Part shown: positions 46,549-54,888 of the stretch, piece after piece
How the letters are laid out: each line of letters starts with the position of its first letter
How positions within the stretch are numbered: the stretch's first letter is position 1
NCBI GenBank assembly: GCA_028683385.1
Contig: JAQUIJ010000008.1
Location: 62,001-126,000 of the forward strand
DNA length: 64,000 nucleotides
Origin: Prolixibacteraceae bacterium
GTDB lineage: Bacteria; Bacteroidota; Bacteroidia; Bacteroidales; Prolixibacteraceae
Direction: 5' to 3'
Notes under the pieces: generated by a model
What the model was told of the DNA's origin: nothing
The model's input: only the letters and a program-made list of their open reading frames with translations
Databases searched by the model: none
Made by a program: the position numbers and the translations under genes

Positions 46549-46569
46549 GTTTGTGTTTTTTAAGATTTA

Positions 46570-46621
46570 AACTATGTGTTCTATGTGGTTTAACAATTTA
46601 TGAACCACATAGGTCACATAG
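46570..46621. repeat. Inverted repeat, CCACATAG family, copy 2
   Basis: ACTATGTGTTCTATGTGGTT faces AACCACATAGGTCACATAG around a 12-base loop, in the gap between the PfkB kinase and LarA-like genes. Confidence 0.9.
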
Positions 46622-46628
46622 AAATCAA

Positions 46629-47708
46629 TTATCTTTTAACGCGCGCATTTCCGCCCCAGATGCTCCACACCATGTCTTCGTCGGCTGGTTGGGCATAATC
46701 GGTTAGGAAAGTGGTTGCCAAAGCGCCTGTTGCCCAGCCAAATTGCGGCCATTTTTCAGGTTCCCAACCTTTCAGGATACCATAAAGCAAACCGCCTACA
46801 AAACCGTCGCCGCCACCAATGCGGTCGAGCACAGTAATTTTGCGTGGTTCAATAACATGCCAGTCGTTGCCTTCGAGCATAATGGCGCCCCAAAGGTGTT
46901 CGTTGGCGCTGATCACCTGTCGCAAAGTAGTTGCAAATACCGAGGCATTCGGGAAAGCAGCCTTTACGCGGCCAATCATTCCCTTGAAACCTTCGATTTC
47001 GGCTTCAATACCTTTACCTCCGGCTTCAGGTCCTTGAATGCCAAGGCACAGTTGAAAATCTTCTTCATTACCAATCAGTATATCAGCTACAGAAGCAATT
47101 TCAGTAAAGCTTTCGCGCAATTCCTTGTCACGTCCTTTCCAGAACGAAGCACGGTAATTCAGGTCGAAGGCGATGCGGGTACCGTATTTTTTGGCTGCAC
47201 GAGCGATTTCCAGACAGAAGGTTGTTGTTTCGGGCGACAAAGCGCCAATCAATCCTGAAAGGTGAACAATCTGTACGCCTTCTTGACCGAAAATGCGTTC
47301 CAGATCGAAATCTTTCACGTTGAGTGTGCGGCCAACTTCACCGGCACGGTCGTTTTGCACGCGAGGGCCGCGGGTTCCGAAGCCACTATCGGCAATGTTG
47401 AACTGGTGGCGATAACCCCATGGATCGCCTTGTGCCACTTCTGGCCCTTCGTAATCCATGTTCCGGCTGCGAAGGCTACTTTTAATAAACAGGGCAATAG
47501 GACTATCTTTCACGAAAGTAGTGAGTACTTTAACCGGAAGACCAAGTGACGACGAAATGTTTGCAACGTTTGTTTCGGCGCTGGTGGCCTGCATTTCGAA
47601 TAAGTTGCTGCTGTGTACCGGCTGTCCGTTCACCGGTGTAATACGAACACCCATGCTGGTTGGAACCAAAAGGGAATATTTACAATCTTTTTTTAATTCG
47701 AAGCTCAT
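46629..47708 (-). CDS. PfkB family sugar (acid) kinase
   Basis: The PfkB fold is clear, ending with the anion-hole/catalytic motif DRIGGGDGFVGGLLYGIL and DLNYRASFW before it. It resembles 2-keto-3-deoxygluconate kinases but has a longer middle part (about 75-130) than KdgK at 53084. As kdgK is already encoded in the rightward operon, this copy may phosphorylate another acid such as gluconate. It lies between the SDR and LarA-like genes. Confidence 0.85.
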   Translation of the reverse strand: MSFELKKDCKYSLLVPTSMGVRITPVNGQPVHSSNLFEMQATSAETNVANISSSLGLPVKVLTTFVKDSPIALFIKSSLRSRNMDYEGPEVAQGDPWGYRHQFNIADSGFGTRGPRVQNDRAGEVGRTLNVKDFDLERIFGQEGVQIVHLSGLIGALSPETTTFCLEIARAAKKYGTRIAFDLNYRASFWKGRDKELRESFTEIASVADILIGNEEDFQLCLGIQGPEAGGKGIEAEIEGFKGMIGRVKAAFPNASVFATTLRQVISANEHLWGAIMLEGNDWHVIEPRKITVLDRIGGGDGFVGGLLYGILKGWEPEKWPQFGWATGALATTFLTDYAQPADEDMVWSIWGGNARVKR

Positions 47709-47778
47709 TGTATTTGTGATTTATGAATTGTTATTTATTATTTATTCCGAACGTGTAAAATTGTCTTTTAGAGTGTCG

Positions 47779-47801
47779 GTGGCTGAGCTTGTCGAAGCCT
47801 A
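47779..47801. repeat. GTGGCTGAGCTTGTCGAAGCC repeat overlapping the SDR stop
   Basis: GGCTGAGCTTGTCGAAGCC forms a short hairpin (GGCT/AGCC). It reaches into the stop codon of the SDR gene at 47799-47801. This motif is recurrent in many bacterial genomes, as I recall. Confidence 0.65.
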
Positions 47802-48656
47802 GACTCCTCCAAAAGCGCTGTATCCGCCATCGACAGGGATTACGATTCCGGTAACAAAAGAGGAAATGTCGGAAAGAAGAAATAACGTAGTTCCTTGAAG
47901 ATCTTCCGGCTCACCAAATTTGCCCATTGGCGTATTATTTACAATTTTCTGTCCGCGAGCTGAGAAATTGCCGGTTTCCTTATCGAGAACCAAAAAACGG
48001 TTCTGGTCGGTAATGAAAAATCCGGGAGCAATAGCATTTACACGGATTCCAACCTTTGCCAAATGAACGGAAAGCCATTCTGTAAAATTGTTGATTGATG
48101 CTTTGGCGGCTGAATAAGCAGGAATTTTAGTCAACGGTTTGTACGAGTTCATCGACGAAACGTTCAGAACCACGCCTTTTTTATTCTTCAGCATATCGGT
48201 TGTGAAAACCATTGATGGAAGCAAAGTTCCTTTGAAATTGAGTGCAAATACCTTGTCGAAACCATCCATCGACAAACCATAGAACGTATCTTCCAGGTGA
48301 TCGAGGCTGTTTTCGTCCATTTGTTCCACTTTAGTGGTTGCTGTTGGGTGGTTTCCACCTGCGCCATTAATCAGCATGTCAATGTCACCTAATTTCTCGT
48401 TGATGATTTGTTTCGCTTTGATTAACGATTCTTTATCCAATACATTGGCTTCAACACCAATTACTTCAGCATTATATTCTTTTGATATTTCAGCAGCTAC
48501 TCTTTCGGCTGTTTCCTTGTTGAGATCAGCTATCGCAACTTTAACCCCTACTGAGGCCATTGCTTTAACCATTGCTGAACCGATAACTCCACCGCCACCC
48601 GTGATTACACATACTTTACCACTTAGGTCGTTAAAACTGATTGCATTCATTTTCAT
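47799..48656 (-). CDS. SDR oxidoreductase, D-mannonate oxidoreductase-like
   Basis: A classical short-chain dehydrogenase with the NAD site ITGGGGVIGSAMVKAMAS, the NGAGGNHP loop, and catalytic Ser...YSAAK (PAYSAAKASINNFTEWL). The long insertion after NGAGG (about 97-130) is seen in SDR-type fructuronate reductases of Bacteroidota and Bacillus. It would interconvert D-fructuronate and D-mannonate, the step after UxaE/UxaC. It is next to the LacI-type regulator (9 bases), which it follows. Confidence 0.85.
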   Translation of the reverse strand: MKMNAISFNDLSGKVCVITGGGGVIGSAMVKAMASVGVKVAIADLNKETAERVAAEISKEYNAEVIGVEANVLDKESLIKAKQIINEKLGDIDMLINGAGGNHPTATTKVEQMDENSLDHLEDTFYGLSMDGFDKVFALNFKGTLLPSMVFTTDMLKNKKGVVLNVSSMNSYKPLTKIPAYSAAKASINNFTEWLSVHLAKVGIRVNAIAPGFFITDQNRFLVLDKETGNFSARGQKIVNNTPMGKFGEPEDLQGTTLFLLSDISSFVTGIVIPVDGGYSAFGGV

Positions 48657-48665
48657 CTCGTTTAA

Positions 48666-49739
48666 TTATTTATAATAATCCAGATTTTCTTTGGTAATAA
48701 TATCAATGGAAGTATATTTTTCGTTTTTTACCTCTTTCTTCAAAACCAGATGTTCGAAAAGCGTTCTAATCGCATTATATCCCTGTTCTTCAGGTCGCTG
48801 ACAAATCAGGAAATCGATAAATCCTTTCTTTAGGAAACTAATGTTCTCATGAATTAAATCGTGACCTATAACCCGAATGCCAGTCAAATTCAGTTTTTCA
48901 AGAATGCTCGCCAGGTAATAAACCTGCGAGTTGGTTACAAAAATACCTTGAATTTGAGGGTTTGTTTGTAGTAGTGTTTCGATTATGTTTTGTGATTCTT
49001 CTGTTGTCGGATCAGCAATTTCCTGAGTAATCAGATTTCTTGCGGATTCGGGTTTACGTTTACTGAAATATTCGTAGAACCCTTTTTCGCGCTGCACTAA
49101 ATGGTTCATGTTATCCAATTGTTTGGCATAATGCAGAATCAGGATTGATGCTTCAGCAGGAACAGAATAATCGAGTAATTTGGCAGCCAATGTTCCCGAT
49201 TGAAACGAATCCTGACCAATGTAACTTAGCTTGTCACATTCTTTGATGTTTGAATCAATAAATACATATGGAATGTTTCGCTTCATCAGTTCAGCAATAA
49301 ACTCTCTTGATTCCCTGAAAAAGAATGGAGCCAGCACAACGCCTTCCTGATTACTTTCAAGAATAATCTTTGCTTCATGATTAAATGTTAGCGGATCAGA
49401 TTGTTTAAAAAGATGTATTGAAACATTTACACCATATTGATGAATTTCCTGAAAGGCTTTCCGGACACCAATCAAAGGTTTGTTCCAGTAAGATTCGGCT
49501 GAGATAGGTTCAGGCACGAGCAATGCAAATGAAAATGTTTTCTTTGAAGCCAGTGCGCTTGCCAGTAAATTAGGCTGATACTCCATCTCTTCAATAATCG
49601 ACTGAATTTTATCGCGGGTGGCTTTCGATACTTCGCCGCGATTGTGAATCACACGATCAACTGTTCCGATTGAAACGTTTGCTTTTTGTGCGATATCCTT
49701 TATTCGGGTATGATTAATTGCTTTGATAATGATCCAATT
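48666..49739 (-). CDS. LacI family transcriptional regulator (non-standard start codon)
   Basis: The frame codes for a LacI helix-turn-helix (TRIKDIAQKANVSIGTVDRV) and a periplasmic-binding-like sensor domain (from about residue 85). No ATG, GTG or TTG lies before the helix-turn-helix: the frame opens after TAA at 49742-49740, and the first start-like codons are ATC/ATT at 49733, 49730 and 49727. The GTG at 49652 would remove the DNA-binding part. I take the start as ATT at about 49730. It should repress the divergent uronate operons, released by an intermediate. Confidence 0.85.
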   Translation of the reverse strand, partial: NWIIIKAINHTRIKDIAQKANVSIGTVDRVIHNRGEVSKATRDKIQSIIEEMEYQPNLLASALASKKTFSFALLVPEPISAESYWNKPLIGVRKAFQEIHQYGVNVSIHLFKQSDPLTFNHEAKIILESNQEGVVLAPFFFRESREFIAELMKRNIPYVFIDSNIKECDKLSYIGQDSFQSGTLAAKLLDYSVPAEASILILHYAKQLDNMNHLVQREKGFYEYFSKRKPESARNLITQEIADPTTEESQNIIETLLQTNPQIQGIFVTNSQVYYLASILEKLNLTGIRVIGHDLIHENISFLKKGFIDFLICQRPEEQGYNAIRTLFEHLVLKKEVKNEKYTSIDIITKENLDYYK

Positions 49740-49793
49740 TTAATGATGAAATTTATTGAGCAGGAACAAAGCTATGTATTTTTTCTTTGATGT

Positions 49794-49807
49794 CGTGTGC
49801 GAACACG
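49794..49807. promoter_or_regulatory. Operator candidate 1, CGTGT-N4-ACACG
   Basis: A perfect inverted repeat (CGTGTGCGAACACG) upstream of the regulator gene. It has the same half-sites and 4-base spacing as operator 2, at 89 bases centre to centre. Confidence 0.75.
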
Positions 49808-49853
49808 GAAAAAGTATTCTATAACATTTTTAACGATTTTTAGTTTATCATCG

Positions 49854-49884
49854 TTGCAGATTAAAGATATTGTCTATACTTTCG
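49854..49884 (+). promoter_or_regulatory. Promoter of the uxaE operon
   Basis: TTG at 49854-49856, a 20-base spacer and TACTTTCG at 49877-49884 (one mismatch to TAnnTTTG). The operator at 49883-49896 overlaps its downstream edge and the expected start site. Confidence 0.6.
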
Positions 49885-49896
49885 TGTCCGTACACG
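49883..49896. promoter_or_regulatory. Operator candidate 2, CGTGT-N4-ACACG
   Basis: Inverted repeat CGTGTCCGTACACG, covering the expected transcription start of uxaE. Confidence 0.75.
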
Positions 49897-49939
49897 GAAT
49901 TTGGATTGGTTTATTTATATGTCAGTAAATTAATAGTAT

Positions 49940-51187
49940 ATGAAACTCGGAAAGTATAGTTTAGGAATTGGCGACCGCTTCTCACATCAGGGAGTTGCTC
50001 AGCTTCGTGGAATTGTAAAAGCCAATCAGGCAGGTTTAGACATTAGTCCGGTTTGGAACAAGTCAAACCGCGAACACATGTACGTGCATTCTCATCCGGC
50101 CGATGTTCGGAAAGAAGCTGATGCAGCAGTTGCCGCTTTGGGTTTCTCCGGAAAATACTTTGTAGATGCCGACCATATTAATATGGGTACGGTCGCTCCG
50201 TTTGTTGAAACTGCCGATTTTTTTACACTCGACGTAGCGTCGTTTATCGGGAAAGAAAGTCCGGATGCCGAAGTGAAAGCGTTTGTCGCTTCGTGTTCAA
50301 AATATGTTGGAAAACTAAATATTCCAGGAATTGACCATGCGATTGAAGTTTCAGAAGAATTGATTGAAAAAATAGCGCATAAATTTTTAGCTGCAACCCA
50401 GCAGGCCAGCGAAATCTATAATTTTTTAGAATCGTCAAAAGGAAAAGGAAATTTCATTACTGAAGTTTCGATGGACGAAGTTGAAAACCCACAAACACCG
50501 GTCGATTTGTTTTTTATCCTGAAAATGTTGGCCGATAAAGGTGTTCCGGCACAAACCATTGCTCCAAAATTTACTGGTCGTTTCAATAAGGGAGTTGATT
50601 ACACCGGAAACGTTGAGCAATTTGCCAAAGAGTTTGAAGAAGATGTTTTGGTCATTGATTTTGCGGTGAAAGAATTTGGACTTCCTGAAGAATTAAAACT
50701 CAGCGTACATTCCGGAAGTGATAAATTCACGATTTATCCGATCATGGCTGGTATCATCAAAAAATACGACAAAGGAATTCATGTAAAAACAGCAGGTACT
50801 ACCTGGCTCGAAGAAGTAATCGGACTGGCACTTGCCGGTGGTGAAGCTCTGGAAGCCGCCAAATCGATTTACTCCATAGCGCTAGGTCGCAAAGATGAAT
50901 TGTGCGCTCCTTATGCCGATGTCATTGATATTGATGATTCGAAATTGCCCTCGGCTGCTGAAGTTGCTGGTTGGTCGAGCGAAAAATTTGCCAATACTTT
51001 ACGTCATATTCCCGGACATCCGGATTATAATCCAAATCTTCGTCAGTTGATTCATGTAGGCTACAAAGTTGCTTCTGAAATGGGAACAACCTATACCGAT
51101 CTCCTGAAAAAACATGCTGAAGTGGTTGGCCAGTGCGTCGAAGAAAATATTTACGAACGCCATTTGAAAAGGCTGTTTAATCTATAA
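49940..51187 (+). CDS. uxaE: Tagaturonate epimerase
   Basis: The 415-residue product matches the UxaE family, which converts D-tagaturonate to D-fructuronate so both galacturonate and glucuronate can follow one path. Visible features: GIGDRFSHQGVAQLRG at the start, FVDADHINM, DFFTLDVASFIG, KLSVHSGSDKF and HVKTAGTTWLEEVIGLA, with histidines and acidic residues for a metal site. It is first in the rightward operon and directly under the operator. Confidence 0.9.
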   Translation: MKLGKYSLGIGDRFSHQGVAQLRGIVKANQAGLDISPVWNKSNREHMYVHSHPADVRKEADAAVAALGFSGKYFVDADHINMGTVAPFVETADFFTLDVASFIGKESPDAEVKAFVASCSKYVGKLNIPGIDHAIEVSEELIEKIAHKFLAATQQASEIYNFLESSKGKGNFITEVSMDEVENPQTPVDLFFILKMLADKGVPAQTIAPKFTGRFNKGVDYTGNVEQFAKEFEEDVLVIDFAVKEFGLPEELKLSVHSGSDKFTIYPIMAGIIKKYDKGIHVKTAGTTWLEEVIGLALAGGEALEAAKSIYSIALGRKDELCAPYADVIDIDDSKLPSAAEVAGWSSEKFANTLRHIPGHPDYNPNLRQLIHVGYKVASEMGTTYTDLLKKHAEVVGQCVEENIYERHLKRLFNL

Positions 51188-51457
51188 TTACCCCGAAAGG
51201 GTTCAATTTGAATAACCGTGGGTGATAACCCACGGAGTATGAATCAAGATAAATAGTCAGCCCTGAAAGGGTTGAATCTGTTGTCTTATTTGTATTCAGC
51301 CCTTTCAGGGCTGATGGTTTGACTGGCCTTATTTCCGTGGGCTTTACCCACGGTTATTTAGATTTAGTCCTTTCAGAACTGTTTTTGAGTTTTCGGATTT
51401 TTTGAATTGAACTCAAAATTTTAAATAGTAAATTAATAAATAGTAAATCAAAAAAAT
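51188..51457. repeat. Composite palindromic repeat block between uxaE and uxaC
   Basis: It holds CCGTGGGTGATAACCCACGG (51216-51235), CAGCCCTGAAAGGG (51258 on) facing CCCTTTCAGGGCTG (to 51313), and CCGTGGGCTTTACCCACGG (51335-51353), plus half-copies such as CCGAAAGGG and CCTTTCAGAACTG. These nested hairpins resemble known Bacteroidota REP-type blocks and fill most of the 270-base gap. Confidence 0.85.
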
Positions 51458-52858
51458 ATGAAACCATTTATGGACGAGAATTTTCTGTTGCAAACTGAGA
51501 CTGCACAGAAATTATACCATGAACATGCAGCTAAAATGCCAATTTTCGACTATCACTGTCACATTAATCCAAAAGATATTGCCGACGACCGGATGTTTAA
51601 ATCCATCACAGAAATATGGCTGGCTGGCGACCATTACAAATGGCGCGCTATGCGTACAAACGGTGTAGATGAAAAGTATTGCACCGGCGATGCTTCCGAT
51701 TGGGAGAAATTCGAAAAGTGGGCAGAAACCGTTCCTCAAACTTTACGGAATCCATTGTTTCACTGGACTCACCTTGAACTGAAGAAATTCTTTGGAATCA
51801 ATGAAGTTTTAAGCCCGAAAAATGCCCGCCAGATTTTTGACGCCTGCAATGAAAAATTAAAGACTCAGGCATACAGTTGCCGCAATATCATCCGGATGGC
51901 CAATGTGCATACGATTTGTACTACTGACGATCCGATTGACAATTTACAGTATCATCAGCAAATTAAGGCTTCAGGATTTGAAGTCGCCGTACTTCCGGCA
52001 TGGCGTCCCGATAAAGCCATGATGGTTGACGATCCAATATTCTATAATGCCTACATTTTCCAGTTGGCAGAAGCGGCAGGAATGGATATCAGTTCGTTTG
52101 CCGACTTAATTACTGCACTGGATAAACGTCATCAGTATTTCCACGAAAATGGTTGTCGCTTGTCTGATCATGGTTTGGATACCGCTTTCGCTGAAGATTA
52201 TACTGCAAAGGAAATTCGGGCGATTTTTTCTAAGGTTAGGGCTGGAAATCACTTGACTTCCGAAGAAATTTTGAAGTTCAAATCGTGCATGTTGTATGAG
52301 TTTGGTGTGATGGATCATTCACGTGGTTGGGCACAGCAATTTCATATTGGAGCGCTTCGTAATAACAATACCCGATTGTTCAATAAATTAGGCCCTGATA
52401 CTGGTTTCGATTCAATTGGCGATAAACCGGTTGCTGAACCTTTATCTAAATTACTGAACCGTCTGGATATGGAAGATAAATTGTGCAAAACGGTTTTGTA
52501 TAACCTCAATCCGGGCGATAATGAATTGTATGCCACGATGATTGGCAACTTTCAGGATGGAAGCGTTCCAGGCAAAATGCAATATGGTTCCGGATGGTGG
52601 TTTCTCGATCAGAAAGACGGAATGGAAAAACAAATAAATGCGTTATCGAACCTCGGTCTGCTAAGTCGTTTTGTAGGAATGTTAACCGATTCCAGAAGTT
52701 TTCTTTCGTACACCCGTCACGAGTATTTCCGTCGTACCCTTTGCAATATTTTAGGTAACGATGTGGAAAATGGCGAAATTCCGAACGATATGGAATTACT
52801 TGAGCAAATGGTTGAAAACATATGCTTCAACAATGCAAAAAACTATTTCAACTTTTAA
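51458..52858 (+). CDS. uxaC: Glucuronate (uronate) isomerase
   Basis: This TIM-barrel amidohydrolase-like enzyme converts D-glucuronate to D-fructuronate and D-galacturonate to D-tagaturonate. Marks: FDYHCHINPKDIADD near residue 30, ICTTDDPIDNL, WRPDKAM, LSDHGLD and WWFLDQKDGME. The 466-residue length is standard. It follows uxaE after a repeat block. Confidence 0.96.
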   Translation: MKPFMDENFLLQTETAQKLYHEHAAKMPIFDYHCHINPKDIADDRMFKSITEIWLAGDHYKWRAMRTNGVDEKYCTGDASDWEKFEKWAETVPQTLRNPLFHWTHLELKKFFGINEVLSPKNARQIFDACNEKLKTQAYSCRNIIRMANVHTICTTDDPIDNLQYHQQIKASGFEVAVLPAWRPDKAMMVDDPIFYNAYIFQLAEAAGMDISSFADLITALDKRHQYFHENGCRLSDHGLDTAFAEDYTAKEIRAIFSKVRAGNHLTSEEILKFKSCMLYEFGVMDHSRGWAQQFHIGALRNNNTRLFNKLGPDTGFDSIGDKPVAEPLSKLLNRLDMEDKLCKTVLYNLNPGDNELYATMIGNFQDGSVPGKMQYGSGWWFLDQKDGMEKQINALSNLGLLSRFVGMLTDSRSFLSYTRHEYFRRTLCNILGNDVENGEIPNDMELLEQMVENICFNNAKNYFNF

Positions 52859-52895
52859 GAATAAGTTGTTTTTCGCGTCTTTTGGTACAAACAGA

Positions 52896-53013
52896 ACTTG
52901 GTGAAATTGATAAAATTGGTAGATTTGCAATCGATTGCATTAAAAGCTTGCTTAGGGCATGGAGCGAAGAGCTTGGGTAAACGCGGAACGCGTATCCCGC
53001 ACCCCGAACCAAG
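52896..53013 (+). ncRNA. Structured, tRNA-like element of unknown nature
   Basis: A perfect 7-base-pair closing stem (ACTTGGT with ACCAAGT) encloses 104 bases. Inside are the self-complementary TGCAATCGATTGCA (hairpin) and ACGCG-GAA-CGCGT. The segment after the first arm (GAAATTG, then AATTGGTAGA) is like a tRNA-Leu D-arm, but no T-arm with GTTCGA is found and 118 bases is too long for a tRNA. It lies between uxaC and kdgK. Confidence 0.4.
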
Positions 53014-53083
53014 TAGCAATAATTTTAAAGTCAGTTACTTGAAATGGTGAATTGTAAATCAATAAATTGTAAATAGAATTAAG

Positions 53084-54115
53084 ATGAGAGTAGTTACATT
53101 CGGAGAAATCATGTTGCGACTTGCAACTCCTGGTTATTTGCGTTTTAATCAAACAGATAGTTTAACAGCCACTTTTGGTGGTGGTGAGGCCAATGTGGCC
53201 GTTTCGCTTGCAAATTTTGGCATTCCGGTTGGTTTTGTAACCCGTTTGCCTAAAAACGACATTGCCCAGAGTTGTGTGATGGATCTGCGGAAATACGGAG
53301 TCGGAGTGGATCAGATTGTATATGGTGGCGATCGTTTGGGAATTTACTTCCTTGAAACTGGCGCTGTAAGCCGTGGATCGAAAGTGGTTTATGACCGTGC
53401 ACATTCGGCCATTTCAGAAATTAAATCAGGAATGATTGACTGGGATAAGGTTTTTGAAGGCGTAAACTGGTTTCATTGGACTGGTATAACTCCAGCTATT
53501 TCGCAGGGTGCTGCCGATGTTTGTCTGGAAGCTATTCAGAAAGCCAACGAAAAAGGGATCACCGTCTCGTGCGATTTGAATTACCGCAAGAATTTATGGA
53601 ACTACGGAAAAAAAGCTGGCGAAGTGATGCCTGCACTGGTTGCCGGAACGGATGTGATTTTGGGTAACGAAGAAGATGCCGAAAAAGTATTGGGAATTAA
53701 ACCTGAAGGTGTTGATGTAACTGGCGGTCATGTTGAGGCTGCTGCTTACGAATCTGTTTCAAAACAGATTATGGCTAAATTTCCGCGTTGTAAAAAAGTA
53801 ATTACTACTTTGCGTGGATCAATCAATGCCAATCACAACAGTTGGTCGGGTGTGCTTTGGGACGGAAAAACATTGTTTGAAGCTCCGACTTACCAGATTA
53901 CCGATATTGTTGACCGCGTTGGTGGTGGCGACTCATTCATGGGTGGTTTAATTTACGGTTTGCTGACTTATACCGGCGACGATCAGAAAGCGTTGAATTT
54001 TGCAGTGGCCGCATCGTGCCTGAAACATACCATCTATGGAGACTACAACCAGGTAACTGTTGACGAAGTAGAAAAACTCATGGGTGGCGATGCTTCGGGT
54101 CGTGTAGCAAGATAA
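53084..54115 (+). CDS. kdgK: 2-keto-3-deoxygluconate kinase
   Basis: PfkB-family kinase with GGGEANVAVSLANFG and the catalytic DRVGGGDSFMGGLIYGLL near residue 290. It phosphorylates 2-keto-3-deoxygluconate to KDPG, the substrate of the aldolase that follows. The 343-residue length fits Bacteroidota KdgK. The next gene begins 64 bases later, across a palindrome. Confidence 0.92.
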   Translation: MRVVTFGEIMLRLATPGYLRFNQTDSLTATFGGGEANVAVSLANFGIPVGFVTRLPKNDIAQSCVMDLRKYGVGVDQIVYGGDRLGIYFLETGAVSRGSKVVYDRAHSAISEIKSGMIDWDKVFEGVNWFHWTGITPAISQGAADVCLEAIQKANEKGITVSCDLNYRKNLWNYGKKAGEVMPALVAGTDVILGNEEDAEKVLGIKPEGVDVTGGHVEAAAYESVSKQIMAKFPRCKKVITTLRGSINANHNSWSGVLWDGKTLFEAPTYQITDIVDRVGGGDSFMGGLIYGLLTYTGDDQKALNFAVAASCLKHTIYGDYNQVTVDEVEKLMGGDASGRVAR

Positions 54116-54129
54116 GCAAAAATAATTAT

Positions 54130-54157
54130 GTAGAGACGTAACATGTTACGTCTCTAC
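54130..54157. repeat. Palindromic repeat, GTAGAGACG family, copy 2
   Basis: A perfect 28-base palindrome (GTAGAGACGTAACA plus complement) between kdgK and eda, with the same outer arms as the copy at 21174-21201. Confidence 0.92.
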
Positions 54158-54179
54158 CAATAAATATAAGATTGAATTT

Positions 54180-54851
54180 ATGGCACGTTTTACAAGAATA
54201 GAAGTAGCATTAAAAATGAAGGAAACCGGTATGGTCCCGGTTTTTTACCATAAAGATGCCAATGTTTGCAAACAGGTGGTGAAAGCCTGTTACGAAGGTG
54301 GCGTTCGTGTTTTCGAATTTACAAACCGTGGTGATTTTGCACACGAGGTGTTTGCTGAAGTGTCGAAATGGGCTGTTAAAGAAGCTCCGGAAATGATTTT
54401 GGGAGTTGGCTCTGTTATTGACAGCGCAACGGCTGCATTATACATTCAGTTGGGATCTAATTTCATTGTTTCTCCATTGATTGATGAAGATACAGCTCGT
54501 TTCTGCAATCGTCGTAAAATCGCCTGGAGCCCGGGTTGCGGTTCGGTTACAGAGATTAATCGTGCACATGAATTGGGTGCCGAAGTGGTTAAAGTATTCC
54601 CGGGTTCATCGGTTGGTGGTCCTGATTTTATTTCAGGAGTAAAAGGCCCGATGCCTTGGGCCAGCATTATGCCAACAGGAGGCGTTTCGCCTGACGAAGC
54701 CAACCTGAAAGGCTGGTTCAAAGCCGGAGTTCATTGTGTGGGCATGGGCTCGCAATTGTTTCCGAAAGAGGTAATTGAAGCTGGAAACTATGGTGCTATC
54801 GCTGAAAAATGCAGCCAGGCATTGGAAATCATTAAAAAACTAAGAACGTAA
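54180..54851 (+). CDS. eda: KDPG aldolase (4-hydroxy-2-oxoglutarate aldolase family)
   Basis: The enzyme splits KDPG into pyruvate and glyceraldehyde 3-phosphate. TIM-barrel motifs include GVRVFEFTNRGDFA, GVGSVIDSATAALY, FIVSPLIDE and VKVFPGSSVGGPDFI with the Schiff-base lysine in the latter region, and IMPTGGVSPDEANL. It completes the uronate path in this operon. Confidence 0.93.
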   Translation: MARFTRIEVALKMKETGMVPVFYHKDANVCKQVVKACYEGGVRVFEFTNRGDFAHEVFAEVSKWAVKEAPEMILGVGSVIDSATAALYIQLGSNFIVSPLIDEDTARFCNRRKIAWSPGCGSVTEINRAHELGAEVVKVFPGSSVGGPDFISGVKGPMPWASIMPTGGVSPDEANLKGWFKAGVHCVGMGSQLFPKEVIEAGNYGAIAEKCSQALEIIKKLRT

Positions 54852-54888
54852 TTAAATATAAACCAGTACTAATCACTAAAACTAAATT

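Noticed and set aside
46743-47258. 171-codon antisense frame inside the PfkB kinase gene
   Set aside because: Shadow frame; the sense protein has clear PfkB motifs.
49650-49652. GTG as the start of the LacI-type regulator
   Set aside because: It would cut off the complete helix-turn-helix that is coded just upstream in the same frame.
51188-51457. Possible CRISPR array
   Set aside because: Repeats are palindromes of different types and irregular spacing, with no cas gene; they are REP-like.
52896-53013. Functional tRNA-Leu
   Set aside because: Too long, no T-arm and no clear anticodon arm; listed only as a structured element.
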